The notes beneath the pieces are model-generated. The model worked only from the letters and a program-made list of their open reading frames with translations. It was not told the origin of the DNA and ran no database searches. A DNA stretch of 64,000 nucleotides, from the NCBI GenBank assembly GCA_965208385.1, contig CBDBOO010000044.1:78806-142805 (forward strand), read 5' to 3'. Below, one piece after another: positions 18,850 through 29,271 of this stretch (position 1 is the stretch's first letter; every line of letters begins with the position of its first letter). Both the position numbers and the translations under genes were made by a program. The stretch is from Endozoicomonas sp965208385. Lineage in GTDB: Bacteria > Pseudomonadota > Gammaproteobacteria > Pseudomonadales > Endozoicomonadaceae.

Positions 18850-21036
18850 ATGACAGATACTAGCAAACAAGATTTTTCCCTGGTTCAACCGTTAAAAAAA
18901 CAAAACTGTAAGCTTATTGTTCAGCCTGGTTGGTCAAATAATCCGGGGGCTCATTTTGTTGATCAGCACGGAATACTTTGCAGGGCTGGTGACGCTATTG
19001 GTGTGAACTTTGCCGTTTATGCCCCGGAGGCTTCTTCTGTTGAACTCTGCCTTTTTGATGAAAACGGTGAAGAGTCAAGGCTGGCAATGGCCGGTCCCCG
19101 AAAGGGAATCTGGCATCTTCTGGTTCGGCATATTACCGAGCAACAGACCTATGGATTCCGTGCCGCTGGCCGCTGGTCACCAAATGAAGGGTGTCGATTC
19201 AATGATAATAAATTGCTGGTGGATCCTTATGCCCGGGAGATTCGTGGCGAGGTTAAATGGTCGCCGGCCCTGTATGACTATTCGGGATCAGATGGTCGTG
19301 ACAGCTGGCAGTATAATGAACTGGATAGCCATGGTTGTGTACCATTAAGCGTGGTTCGGGATGATTATTTTGACTGGCAGTCGGTGGTTCGTCCAGGCTC
19401 ACTACAGAAAAGCGGTACTTCTGAAGACGATATTATTTATGAAGCTCATGTAAAAGGCTTTACCCGCTTGCATCCGGATGTGCCTGAGCATATGCGTGGA
19501 ACGTACCTTGGTATGTGCCATCCAGTGGTCATCGATTATCTGACCTCCCTTGGCATTACTACTCTGGAGTTGTTACCAGTCACCTCTTTTGTCAGTGAGG
19601 CTCGTCTTGAAAATCTTGGGTTGAGCAATTACTGGGGTTATAACCCTCTGGCTCTAATGGCTCCGGAGCCATCCTACGGTCTGGAAGACCCGGTGAATGA
19701 ACTGAAGACCATGGTCAGAGAACTGCATCGGGCAGGCATCCGGGTGGTTATGGATGTGGTGTTCAATCACACCTGTGAAGCAGGTTCAGATGGTCCTTCC
19801 CTGAGTTTCAGGGGGTTGGCGGAAAAAGAATATTATCTGCTTGATAATCACCAGGGCCAAATGACAACGGCCAATTACAGTGGTTGTGGAAACTCCGTAA
19901 ATTTTGACTCTCCCCAGACATTAAAGCTGGTGATGGACAGTCTGCGTCACTGGTATGAAAATTATCAGATTGATGGCTTCCGATTTGATCTTGCCCCTAG
20001 CATGGCCAGAAGGAATAGGCATTTTGATCTGGGCAGCGCATTTTTTCAGGCTGTATTTCAGGATCCGGTATTGTCACAGTGTCAGATGATTGCTGAGCCC
20101 TGGGATCTGGGGCCGGATGGATATCGTTTGACGGGTTTTCCCCGCGACTGGCAAGAATGGAACGATCGGTATAGGGATGGCATACGGTCATTCTGGCGAG
20201 GCGATCAACATACTCTGGTTGATCTGGCCTGGCGGATGTCGGGCTCAAGGGATTTGTTTGGCGATGATCGCCCTGTGGGCAGTCTGAATTATATCTGCAG
20301 CCATGATGGCTTCACCAGCTACGATCTTGTCTCCTATACCAAACGACATAATTTGGGTAATGGTGAAGATAACCGGGATGGAGATCAACACAATCGTTCA
20401 TGGAATAGCGGTGTTGAAGGTGCCACAAATGACAGAAATATTCTTGCCCGAAGATTCAGATCCGTCAAAAATATGATGGCAACACTGATGTTATCGAAAA
20501 GCACACCCATGTTCATGGCCGGTGATGAATTTGGCAATAGTCAGCAGGGCAACAACAATGCGTATTGTCAGGATAATGACATTAGCTGGATTGACTGGTC
20601 CTGGTTGCAGGAGTCGAACGATTCAGACAGAAAAAAACTTCAGCTATTCATGACAGGATTGATTCAGCTGCGTCAGCAGCATCCTGTACTGACTGTTCCA
20701 AATCATATGACTACAGACAGGGATAAAAAACCGGCACAGGAGTGGTTCAGTCATCATGGGTTACCCCTGACGCCGGAAATGTTACCGGAAGAGAGTGGTC
20801 ATACTCTGGCGATTCGATATCAAACCCCTGTGGGAGACCAGCCTTCATTAATGGTAATGATTAATAATGAGCAGGAAACCAGGCGATTTGCCTTCCCGGA
20901 TTACAGTCATCATATACATTGGTATCGTATTTTAGCCACGGCTGAGAGTGACGAATTCAGTCGCGAGGTGATTTTAAATCAAGGCTGGTACGATGTACCG
21001 GCAAACAGTGTTGTGGTGATAGAAGAGAAACGATAA
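18850..21036 (+). CDS. glgX: Glycogen debranching enzyme GlgX
   Basis: 728 aa, GH13 family 11 (isoamylase-type). It hydrolyses alpha-1,6 branches of phosphorylase-limit glycogen. Visible motifs: N-terminal CBM48 (GDAIGVNFAVYAPEASSVE), VVMDVVFNHTCEAG, GFRFDLAPSMAR with nucleophile Asp380, MIAEPWDLGPDGY, and the family-specific SHDGFTSYDLVSYTKRHN block. It acts with GlgP and MalQ in glucan breakdown. It sits 147 bp after glgB in the same direction. Confidence 0.94.
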   Translation: MTDTSKQDFSLVQPLKKQNCKLIVQPGWSNNPGAHFVDQHGILCRAGDAIGVNFAVYAPEASSVELCLFDENGEESRLAMAGPRKGIWHLLVRHITEQQTYGFRAAGRWSPNEGCRFNDNKLLVDPYAREIRGEVKWSPALYDYSGSDGRDSWQYNELDSHGCVPLSVVRDDYFDWQSVVRPGSLQKSGTSEDDIIYEAHVKGFTRLHPDVPEHMRGTYLGMCHPVVIDYLTSLGITTLELLPVTSFVSEARLENLGLSNYWGYNPLALMAPEPSYGLEDPVNELKTMVRELHRAGIRVVMDVVFNHTCEAGSDGPSLSFRGLAEKEYYLLDNHQGQMTTANYSGCGNSVNFDSPQTLKLVMDSLRHWYENYQIDGFRFDLAPSMARRNRHFDLGSAFFQAVFQDPVLSQCQMIAEPWDLGPDGYRLTGFPRDWQEWNDRYRDGIRSFWRGDQHTLVDLAWRMSGSRDLFGDDRPVGSLNYICSHDGFTSYDLVSYTKRHNLGNGEDNRDGDQHNRSWNSGVEGATNDRNILARRFRSVKNMMATLMLSKSTPMFMAGDEFGNSQQGNNNAYCQDNDISWIDWSWLQESNDSDRKKLQLFMTGLIQLRQQHPVLTVPNHMTTDRDKKPAQEWFSHHGLPLTPEMLPEESGHTLAIRYQTPVGDQPSLMVMINNEQETRRFAFPDYSHHIHWYRILATAESDEFSREVILNQGWYDVPANSVVVIEEKR

Positions 21037-21232
21037 GGCAACGCAGGGGGAGAATTGTTGTTAATTGAAGGATGTAATATTTTGTATATTCAACATGACT
21101 TTTAACAGTTTACTGCTTGTTATCAATGTTTAACTGCTGAATAGTAACTACCCTTACGCCACTTTGGCGACTCTGGGATTATCTGGTGAAGGCCAGAATC
21201 GACCATACGATCAGCGAACAGGGACCATTATT

Positions 21233-22876
21233 ATGCATCCGCTTGCCGGCCAGTTAGCAACTGATGACCTGCTGACCAACATTCCACGATTGGTCAGTGA
21301 TTACTATACGGTTATTCCAGATCCGAACAACCGGCAGCAGAGCGTGGCATTTGGTACCTCAGGGCATCGAGGGAGTTCTTTCCTGGGTACCTTCAATGAA
21401 ACCCACATATTGGCTATCAGTCAGGCTATCTGCGAATACCGTCATCGGCAGAAAATTACCGGCCCCATGTATGTGGGAATGGATACTCATGCACTTTCAG
21501 AACCCGCATTAATCAGTGCTGTAGAAGTATTTGCTGCTAATGGTGTGGATGTTGTTATTCAGCAGGGGCGAGGTTATACACCAACACCGGTGATCTCCCA
21601 TGCCATTGTCAGCTATAACCGCTGCCATGATCGTCGGGCAGATGGCGTTGTCATTACACCCTCTCATAATCCACCGGAAGACGGTGGTTTTAAATACAAT
21701 CCGCCCCATGGTGGACCGGCGGAAACCGGAATTACCTCCTGGGTTGAGAGCAGAGCTAACGAACTGATCAAGTCAGGATTATCCGGTGTCAAGCGCATGG
21801 CTTTTACCAGCGCTCTGTCGTCTGGAAGGGTGCAGGAATACGACTATATAACGCCCTATGTTCGGGATCTTGAAAATGTGCTGGACATGAAAGCCATCAG
21901 TCAGGCCGGATTGAAAATAGGCGTCGATCCCCTGGGTGGTTCAGGTATTCATTATTGGGAACCCATTGCGGACTATTATCAGCTGGATCTGGAAATGGTC
22001 AGTCATAAGGTTGATCCTACTTTTTCCTTCATGCATCTGGATAAAGACGGCAAAATCCGTATGGATTGCTCGTCATCTTCTTCTATGGCGGGACTGATCA
22101 AACTTAAGGATCGATTTGATATTGCTTTTGGCAACGACCCTGATTTTGATCGTCACGGCATTGTAACTCGTGGACACGGACTGCTTAATCCAAATCACTA
22201 TCTGGCTGTAGCCATCAACTATCTTTATGGTCATCGATCTCAATGGTCTCCCTTGGCGACCATTGGTAAAACGCTGGTGTCCAGTGCCATGATCGACCGG
22301 GTTGCTGCCGGACTGGGCAGAAAAGTCTGCGAAGTGCCAGTGGGTTTCAAATGGTTTGTCGATGGGCTTTCCTCCGGAGAAATGGCATTTGGTGGCGAAG
22401 AAAGTGCTGGGGCCAGTTTCCTTCGACTCGATGGTTCAACCTGGTGTACAGATAAAGACGGATTCATCATGGCCCTTTTGGCCGCAGAAATTACTGCGGT
22501 CACCGGGAAAGACCCGGGCGAACATTACCAGTCACTGGCTGCTCAATATGGTGCCCCGGTTTATGAGCGAATTCAGGCATCAGCCAATGCAGAACAGAAG
22601 AAGGTGTTGTCGGCATTGAGCCCTGAGCAGGTCATTGCAGATAAACTGGCTGGCGATCCGATCACTGCCAAGCTGACCCACGCTTCTGGTAATGGTGCCG
22701 CCATTGGTGGTTTAAAGGTGGTCACTGACCGTGGCTGGTTCGCGGCCAGGCCATCAGGTACCGAGGCTGTTTATAAAATATATACGGAAAGTTTTGAGAG
22801 TGATCAACATCTCAAGCAAATTCAGACAGAGGCTCAGGCCATTGTTGCTGATGTATTTGCCAGCAATGATGTTTAA
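21233..22876 (+). CDS. pgm: Phosphoglucomutase (alpha-D-glucose)
   Basis: 547 aa from the ATG at 21233, chosen because an AGGGAC ribosome site precedes it and MHPLAGQLAT matches the start of E. coli Pgm; the frame extends upstream to a TTG at 21164. It interconverts glucose-1-P and glucose-6-P. The phosphoserine is Ser144 in TPSHNPPEDGG, the Mg site is FANDPD-like FGNDPDFDRHG, and substrate loops GGEESAGASF and ARPSGTEAVYK are intact. It links GlgP output to central metabolism and supplies GlgC with glucose-1-P. Confidence 0.95.
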   Translation: MHPLAGQLATDDLLTNIPRLVSDYYTVIPDPNNRQQSVAFGTSGHRGSSFLGTFNETHILAISQAICEYRHRQKITGPMYVGMDTHALSEPALISAVEVFAANGVDVVIQQGRGYTPTPVISHAIVSYNRCHDRRADGVVITPSHNPPEDGGFKYNPPHGGPAETGITSWVESRANELIKSGLSGVKRMAFTSALSSGRVQEYDYITPYVRDLENVLDMKAISQAGLKIGVDPLGGSGIHYWEPIADYYQLDLEMVSHKVDPTFSFMHLDKDGKIRMDCSSSSSMAGLIKLKDRFDIAFGNDPDFDRHGIVTRGHGLLNPNHYLAVAINYLYGHRSQWSPLATIGKTLVSSAMIDRVAAGLGRKVCEVPVGFKWFVDGLSSGEMAFGGEESAGASFLRLDGSTWCTDKDGFIMALLAAEITAVTGKDPGEHYQSLAAQYGAPVYERIQASANAEQKKVLSALSPEQVIADKLAGDPITAKLTHASGNGAAIGGLKVVTDRGWFAARPSGTEAVYKIYTESFESDQHLKQIQTEAQAIVADVFASNDV

Positions 22877-22897
22877 AACATCGGTAAGAATTTAGAT

Positions 22898-22947
22898 ATC
22901 AACTACCAATCAACTACCAATCAACTACCAATCAACTACCAATCAAC
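22898..22947. repeat. Tandem array, four full 11-bp units plus a partial one, downstream of pgm
   Basis: Unit ATCAACTACCA, four perfect copies from 22898 to 22941 followed by ATCAAC. It begins 21 bp after the pgm stop codon. Confidence 0.95.
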
Positions 22948-23075
22948 GTCTATGGCAGTACAACTGTGAAGCCATACATTGAGATTGGTATAACCAGAGT
23001 CAGACGGTTTTTCCATGCCGTGCATGGGCACAGGATCTAGAGCAACGCAGGAAATGTTGCCGAGAAGATCCATTA

Positions 23076-23134
23076 TATACCCAAAGTATTTGGAGGTGCG
23101 CTCTACAAGCCTGCACCTTCAAAGGCGACGGGTA
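23076..23134. repeat. Paired REP-like element (inverted halves)
   Basis: The left half, TATACCCAAAGTATTTGGAG plus GTGCG, and the reverse complement of the right half, TACCCGTCGCCTTTGAAGGT plus GCAGGCT, form an imperfect palindrome with a short centre. This is the only full pair among the REP-like copies in the window. It lies in the 397-bp pgm-glgC gap, which also holds the 11-bp array and no supported gene. Confidence 0.6.
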
Positions 23135-23273
23135 GAATCTCCTAACTCTAAGGGAAACCCCGGACAGCATTTCTAAAAAAATAACACTGAAGCTGCAGAA
23201 GGAATCGTTATGGAAGACTTCATGAGTATGCCAGTGATAAATCGTTTTTTTGGGAATTGTTTTTTTGGGGAGT

Positions 23274-24503
23274 ATGAGCGTGTCATCTGTATTATCTATG
23301 ATTCTGGCCGGGGGAGAAGGTTCCCGGCTGTCACCCTTAACGGGAATGCGTGCCAAGCCTGCAGTGCCCTTTGGTGGTCAATATCGCATCATTGATTTCG
23401 TGCTGAGTAATTTTGTTAACTCGGATCTTCACAAAATCTATCTTATCACGCAGTTTAAATCCCATTCTCTCAGTAAGCATTTGCAGCGTTGCTGGCGGAT
23501 TGCCGGATTATCGGACAAGTTCATTGATACGTTACCAGCCCAAATGCGTACGGGTTATGACTGGTATCAGGGAACCGCAGATGCGATTTTTCAGAACCTG
23601 CATCATATAGAATCAGTTAATCCGGATCTGGTGTGTGTCTTTGGTGGAGATCATATTTACACCATGGATGTCCGGGATATGATTCAGTTTCATGAAGGCA
23701 ACGATGCAGATCTGACGGTTGCGGCTATTCCTGTTCCTGTCAGTCAGGCCCATCAGTTTGGTGTGATTGAAGTAAATGACAATGGACAGATGATTGGATT
23801 TCAGGAAAAGCCCAGTGAAGACATCAAGACAATACCAGGAAATCCGGATTATGTGCTGGCATCCATGGGTAATTATGTATTCACTCAGGATTGTCTGGTT
23901 AAAGAACTCAATGACGATCATGCGGACAATCAGTCAGATCATGATTTTGGCAAAGATATTATTCCGTCGCTCTATCCCAGGGCAAAGGTTATGGTTTATG
24001 ACTTTTCAACCAATACCGTTCCAGGAGGTACCAATAATGGGTACTGGCGTGATGTGGGTACTATAGAGTCCTACTGGGAATCCAACATGGATCTGTTGTC
24101 AGGGAATTCCCCGATTAATCTGCATAATCAGCAATGGCCCATTCGAACATTTATCCCACCCTATCCCCCCGCATTAATTGCCTATGACCGTGATCAGAGA
24201 GAAGGGCAGATTAATAACTCCATGGTCGGTGTTGGTTGTATTCTCAACGATATTTTTATGGATCGTAGTATCCTTGGTTACAACGTTGAGATCGGCTGTC
24301 AGGCTCGTATTTCTGATTCCATCATATTACCGAATACCAAGATCGGGGCGGGTGTTACGCTGCGAAAATGTATTGTTGATAAAAGAGTAGAGATTGCTCC
24401 GAATACTCAGATCGGCGTTAACCTGGAAGAAGATATGAAACAATTCAGGGTGACTGAATCTGGTTTGGTTGTGATTCCCAGGGGGGCAAAAGTTGGCTTC
24501 TGA
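23274..24503 (+). CDS. glgC: Glucose-1-phosphate adenylyltransferase GlgC
   Basis: 409 aa from the ATG at 23274 (MSVSSVLSMILAGGEG); a TTG at 23250 would add eight residues, and the GGGG run before the ATG is closer than an ideal Shine-Dalgarno, so the start is not certain. It makes ADP-glucose, the committed step of glycogen synthesis. GGEGSRLSPLTGMRAKPAVP is the nucleotide/activator loop, FGGDHIYTMD the metal site, and a left-handed beta-helix C-terminal domain follows. It overlaps glgA by 11 bp, so the two are translationally linked. Confidence 0.94.
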   Translation: MSVSSVLSMILAGGEGSRLSPLTGMRAKPAVPFGGQYRIIDFVLSNFVNSDLHKIYLITQFKSHSLSKHLQRCWRIAGLSDKFIDTLPAQMRTGYDWYQGTADAIFQNLHHIESVNPDLVCVFGGDHIYTMDVRDMIQFHEGNDADLTVAAIPVPVSQAHQFGVIEVNDNGQMIGFQEKPSEDIKTIPGNPDYVLASMGNYVFTQDCLVKELNDDHADNQSDHDFGKDIIPSLYPRAKVMVYDFSTNTVPGGTNNGYWRDVGTIESYWESNMDLLSGNSPINLHNQQWPIRTFIPPYPPALIAYDRDQREGQINNSMVGVGCILNDIFMDRSILGYNVEIGCQARISDSIILPNTKIGAGVTLRKCIVDKRVEIAPNTQIGVNLEEDMKQFRVTESGLVVIPRGAKVGF

Positions 24504-25938
24504 TTTAAAGATATTGTTTGTGGTTTCAGAGCTGGCGGGAATTGTTAAAACAGGGGGACTGGCCGATGTGGCCAGCGCCCTTGGGCGCGAGCTGAAAAAA
24601 CTGGGGCATGATGTACGGATAGTGATGCCTGCCTATAGCAAGGCGTTGAAGGAGCTTGCCACCACAGTCCAGGGAGTAGGTGACGTTCGGTTCAGCTCTG
24701 GCAGGAAGACCGGTTTTGCCATTCATGAATCCGAATTCAATGAGACTCCCGTTTATCTCATCGAGCATAACGACTATTTCGAGCGTGATGGACTTTATAC
24801 TTGTCAGGGAAGGGGGTATAGCGATAACAGCGAGCGTTTTGGCTTTTTCTCGAAAGCGGCACTTGAATTATGCCAGCAGATTGATTTTCAACCGGATATC
24901 TTTCATTGCCATGATTGGCAGACAGCCATGCTGCCATACTTTTTAAGAGTGGATGAATCTCTTAATCCATTTTTTTCAAATTCTTCGTCAGTCTTAACGA
25001 TTCATAATGCGGCCTTTCAGCAGCGTACGGATGCAGCCTGTATGGATACTCTTGGTATTGGCTGGCGTTATTTTAATCCTGCCTGTTTTGAAGATTCAGG
25101 CTGGATTAATATTTTGAAAGGGGGGCTAGCCTTTGCAGATAGAATCACTACTGTCAGCCCACGCTACGCCAGTGAGTTATTGACTGAAACAGGTTCTCAC
25201 GGACTGAAAAACAGCTTTCAGCGCCGGGAGGGAGATCTTACCGGTATTCTCAATGGTTGTGACTATCAAGAGTGGAATCCAGAAACAGATGATCTGATAC
25301 CGGCTCGTTACTCTGCGGATGATTTATCCGGCAAAGAGATCTGCAAAAGAAAGCTACAAGAGTGTTTTCAGCTAACGGCAGACACTGATATTCCAGTGTA
25401 TGGACTTGTTGGACGATTGAGCGAGCAGAAAGGATTCACCTATCTTATCTCTGCCTTAAGACAGTTTCTAGAGAATGAAGTTCAGGTTATTGTTCTTGGT
25501 TGTGGTGATGAATCGATAGCTTGTGAATTGAGTGCATTGGTCACTGAATTTCCTGAAAAATTCCGATTTTATGATGGCTTTGACAACTCGTTGGCTCATC
25601 AGATTGAAGCCGGATCTGATTTTTTCTTAATGCCATCGTTATTTGAACCCTGCGGACTCAATCAAATGTACAGCCTGAGGTATGGCACTTTACCGATAGT
25701 AAGAGCCGTCGGTGGCCTGCTGGATTCAGTCTCAGGTTTCGAAGATTACGGTAAAAATGCCACAGGATTTGTTTTCGAACAACCGGATTCAATCGAACTG
25801 ACAGACTGTCTGCAAAAGACATTGGATGTTTATTGTAATAAAGCGCTGTTCGGACAGCTAATACTGAATGCAATGGAGCAGCGTTTTACCTGGGAGCAGT
25901 CAGCCAGACAATACCTGACAGTTTTTCGATCTCTCTAA
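24493..25938 (+). CDS. glgA: Glycogen synthase GlgA
   Basis: 481 aa, GT5 family. It adds glucosyl units from ADP-glucose to glycogen. The ADP-glucose loop KTGGLADVASALGREL is at about residues 19-34; GLVGRLSEQKGFTYL and MPSLFEPCGLNQMYSLRYG mark the C-terminal Rossmann domain with the retaining-GT glutamate. The start is a TTG preceded by a strong AGGGGGG ribosome site that lies inside the end of glgC; no ATG is available nearby. Confidence 0.95.
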   Translation: MASDLKILFVVSELAGIVKTGGLADVASALGRELKKLGHDVRIVMPAYSKALKELATTVQGVGDVRFSSGRKTGFAIHESEFNETPVYLIEHNDYFERDGLYTCQGRGYSDNSERFGFFSKAALELCQQIDFQPDIFHCHDWQTAMLPYFLRVDESLNPFFSNSSSVLTIHNAAFQQRTDAACMDTLGIGWRYFNPACFEDSGWINILKGGLAFADRITTVSPRYASELLTETGSHGLKNSFQRREGDLTGILNGCDYQEWNPETDDLIPARYSADDLSGKEICKRKLQECFQLTADTDIPVYGLVGRLSEQKGFTYLISALRQFLENEVQVIVLGCGDESIACELSALVTEFPEKFRFYDGFDNSLAHQIEAGSDFFLMPSLFEPCGLNQMYSLRYGTLPIVRAVGGLLDSVSGFEDYGKNATGFVFEQPDSIELTDCLQKTLDVYCNKALFGQLILNAMEQRFTWEQSARQYLTVFRSL

Positions 25939-25970
25939 AATCACCCTATTCTGGAAATATTGTTATAACT

Positions 25971-28151
25971 ATGTCTGTACAGTCACCGTTTGTGAACAGC
26001 CTTGACTTGGGGCTGTGTTCCTGTCCCTTTGATTCTCTCGGACTTCATTCTCATTCATCAAAAGGCCTGGTCCTCAGAGTTTGGAGACCCGATGCAGACC
26101 GGTTGGAGATTATAGAGTCTCCTTCGGAAAAAACCTGGGGTCAATGAAAGAGGTTTCTGCAGGTTTTTTCGAGCTGCACTTCCCCAGAAGGCGAAAGCAT
26201 TTTGTTTATCAGGTGAAAATTGAGTTGAAGAGCGGACAGCAGGTTCAGATCTTTGACCCCTATCAGTTTGGTGAATATGTATTAAGGCAGGATGATATAG
26301 ATCATCGTTATTTATATCGCTATTTAGGTGCTCGTGAGATATCACATGTGATAAACAGCAGAAGGCAGATCGATGGTGTGCTTTTCAGCGTTTATGCGCC
26401 CGGCGCGCGCTCAATCGCTGTGGTGGGTGATTTTAATCACTGGGATGGACGTTTGCATCCCATGGCCAGTGCTGATGATGGCATATGGCGGCTGTTTGTA
26501 CCGGGTCTCAGGGAAGGGGATTTATACAAATTTGAGATTCATGATCAATATGGAAATCTGCTGCCGGTAAAGACGGACCCCTTTGGAAGCTCAATTGAAC
26601 AATGGCCGGGACTGGCCTCAAGGGTTACATCAGACCAGAATTATGTCTGGCAGGATCAGGAATGGTTATCCCTCAGGACGCAGCAGAAAGGGAATTATGA
26701 CCGTCCTATGTCAATTTATGAAGTGCACCCTGGTTCCTGGAAACGTAAGGGAAATAATGACTTTTTGAATTTTCGGGAGCTGGCAGAGTGTTTGATTCCC
26801 TATGTGCGAGATATGAAATTCACACATATTGAATTGTTGCCGGTCTCCGAACATCCGTTGTTTGATTCCTGGGGATACCAGCCGGTGGGCATGTTTGCCC
26901 CCAGCAGTCGCTATGGTTCGCCAGATGATTTTCGCTATTTTGTTGATTGTTGTCATAGGGCCGGAATTGGGGTCATTCTGGATTGGGTCCCGGCACATTT
27001 CCCGGAAGATGATCACGGACTGGCACAATTTGATGGAACGTCGCTTTATGAACATCCGGACCCCAGGCGTGGCTGGCATCCTGACTGGAAAACCTGTATC
27101 TACGATTTTGGCAAAACCTGGGTTCAGGATTTTCTGATCAGTAATGCGCTTTACTGGTTGAATGAATTTCATATAGATGGTTCGTGTGGATGCCGTCGCG
27201 TCCATGTTGTATCTGGATTATTCGCGAAAAGAAGGGGAGTGGCTGCCGAATATTCATGGAGGTAATGAGAACCTTGAAGCGGTTCATTTTCTTCGGAAAT
27301 TCAATGAAATTGTCTATGATCAGTTTCCTGATGTTATGACCATTGCTGAAGAGTCCACCAGTTGGCCGGGTGTTTCCCGGCCTGTTTCGGAAGGTGGACT
27401 TGGCTTCGGTTATAAGTGGAATATGGGATGGATGAACGACTCTCTGGAGTACATGAAAACCGATACACTGTATCGGAAGCATCATCATCAGATAACCTTC
27501 AGTACTGCCTATGCCTGGAGTGAGAATTTCGTTTTACCTTTATCCCACGATGAGGTGGTTCATGGAAAAGGAACTCTGCTGACCAGAATGCCAGGAGATG
27601 ACTGGCAGAAATTTGCCAATTTGAGAGCATATCTTGCGTTTATGTTTGCTCATCCCGGTAAGAAACTTATGTTTATGGGAGGTGAATTTGGTACAGACAG
27701 GGAGTGGAATCATAATCAGGCTTTAAATTGGGAAGTGTTGAACCATGAAGGGAGCAGGCATACCGGCGTACAAAGTCTGGTTTGTCAGTTGAATCAATTA
27801 TACCGGACACATTCTGCGCTGTATGAGCTGGATACGAAGGAAGAAGGATTTCATTGGATCGTAGGTGATGATGCGAATCAAAGTGTACTGGCATTCAGTC
27901 GGCATGATCAATCTGGACGGACAATGATTATTCTTGCGAATTTGACGCCGGCAATTATTGAAGAATATCGTATTGGTGTGTCGGATAAAGGCTGTTATCA
28001 GGAAATGTTAAATACTGATAGTTTCAAATATGGAGGTAGTGGCGTGAATGCCGGTACTGATATTCAGTCGGAAAATATACCCATGCATGGCGCTGCTCAG
28101 AGTATATCGTTAACCCTTCCGCCTCTTTCTACTCTGATTCTTGCGGCTTGA
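25971..28151 (+). pseudogene. glgB: Second glycogen branching enzyme copy, two frame lesions
   Basis: The gene reads in three pieces totalling 727 codons, the same as the intact glgB (724). Piece one (25971-~26130) has CPFDSLGL and GLVLRVWRPDAD. Piece two (~26130-~27180) continues from SMKEVSAGFFELHFP through the CBM48 and half the GH13 barrel. Piece three (~27180-28151) resumes at RVDAVASMLYLDYSR. At the second lesion the DNA between the GGT of DGL and CGT-GTG-GAT is a single T where one codon is expected, that is a 2-base loss directly before the catalytic aspartate. The first lesion is a one-base loss near an A6 run. Without correction no active enzyme would be made. It follows glgA by 33 bp. 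Confidence 0.9.
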
Positions 28152-28163
28152 CTCAATCAGGTT

Positions 28164-28192
28164 TTACCCACAACAATGGCCATTGTGGGTAA
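28164..28192. terminator. Hairpin between the second glgB and the DUF2726 gene
   Basis: Perfect 10-bp stem TTACCCACAA/TTGTGGGTAA with a 9-nt loop. It lies 12 bp after the glgB2 stop and 9 bp beyond the stop of the convergent gene, with T4 on the left flank and A-rich flank on the right, so a bidirectional terminator is likely. Confidence 0.7.
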
Positions 28193-28200
28193 GTAAACGT

Positions 28201-28884
28201 CTATACGAGACGGGCACCTTTGCATTCAGGGTAAGAGCAACACACCCAGCATTCCTGTCCGGCTCGCTCACCTTTTTTAATGGTGGTTAATTTCATATTA
28301 TTACCGCACTTCGGACATTCCTGAACTTCCGACTCTGAACGTTCGTCTCTGGCGGTCTCGCTTCCCTGTCGTATAAAAACTTCTTCATTCTTGCTGTCAA
28401 ACTCATCGATACCGCAGGCACCAAAGACGATATTTCTCAGACTTGGAACATCCCGATAAGGTTTAATATCGAATTCCAGCAGCGTCAGACCGGCAGCATC
28501 ACATAGCTCCCTTAGACGTTTCTGTTTTCTTGAATCATTACTTTTTCCATAAGGAACCAGATTGATCACACAGAGTACCGACATTTCACGGCGATGGCAG
28601 AGTACATAATCAAATCTGGAATGTTTGAAAGAACTTAACAGACTACCGGCCGGACTGAGTCGTCTGGCGGTGAAGACATCATGAACAGGCATAGCAGGAA
28701 AAATATTGAGATGACTGCGTACGGCAATATCGAGCTGGCCATGAAATGCTCTGGTATCCTTATTAAACAAGGGATCCCGGCACTCGACATTGAGTCGTCC
28801 GCGCTTGAGCCAGATGTACAGGGCAACAAACAGCACCAGTATTGATGATGCGATAATTATCAGGATGGGATTAACCGGAAACAC
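28201..28884 (-). CDS. Membrane-anchored DUF2726 protein with C-terminal zinc finger
   Basis: 227 aa. One membrane segment (about residues 6-25) is followed by KRGRLNVECRDPLFN and a DUF2726 domain (about 35-165; restriction-endonuclease-like fold in family knowledge: FDYVLCHRREMSVLCVINLV). The C-terminus is a topoisomerase-I-type four-cysteine zinc finger (CPKCGNNM...CWVCCSYPECKG). Such proteins are thought to bind nucleic acid, but their role is unknown. The start is a GTG with an AAGG site 9 bp upstream. Confidence 0.8.
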   Translation of the reverse strand: MFPVNPILIIIASSILVLFVALYIWLKRGRLNVECRDPLFNKDTRAFHGQLDIAVRSHLNIFPAMPVHDVFTARRLSPAGSLLSSFKHSRFDYVLCHRREMSVLCVINLVPYGKSNDSRKQKRLRELCDAAGLTLLEFDIKPYRDVPSLRNIVFGACGIDEFDSKNEEVFIRQGSETARDERSESEVQECPKCGNNMKLTTIKKGERAGQECWVCCSYPECKGARLV

Positions 28885-29271
28885 TGAACTACCTTGGTAT
28901 GTGGACGTTAGGGAATAGCTGAATCAGTGATTAAAAAACATCACGCATTGCAGGAGAAGCTCACACTGCTGCAATATTATGAACAGATAAGCACTTTCCT
29001 GGAATAAGGGTTAACCTGATTCCATTCAACCGTGTCTCACGGCATTATCCTATTTTGCAATAAATTTGCGCAATAGATAATGATCGGGAGCAATTGATAG
29101 CCGCTGCGTCATACAATGATAGTTATAAACTCAACTATGGAGCATGGCTGAGATGGTCTCTACCTTAGTATTATGCGCACAGGTCAGACCTGATTCATTG
29201 CATCTATCAATTACACCGAAACCGTTAAGCGTCCATTCCTGATGTTGAACAGTTGCTCTATCGATATCACA
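28885..29271. other. Intergenic region without a supported gene
   Basis: 387 bp between the DUF2726 gene and the cold-shock gene. A 26-codon GTG-start frame at 28928 was seen but has no other support. No clear terminator for the cold-shock gene was found. Confidence 0.5.

Noticed and set aside
26711..27205. 164-codon minus-strand frame inside the second glgB
   Set aside because: Antisense to clear GH13 sequence; composition explained by the opposite strand.
25971..28151. Programmed ribosomal frameshifting in glgB copy 2
   Set aside because: The second site is a net 2-base loss with no slippery heptamer or downstream stimulator; an intact glgB is nearby.
28928..29008. 26-codon GTG frame in the intergenic region
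   Set aside because: Too short, no strong ribosome site and no recognisable sequence.
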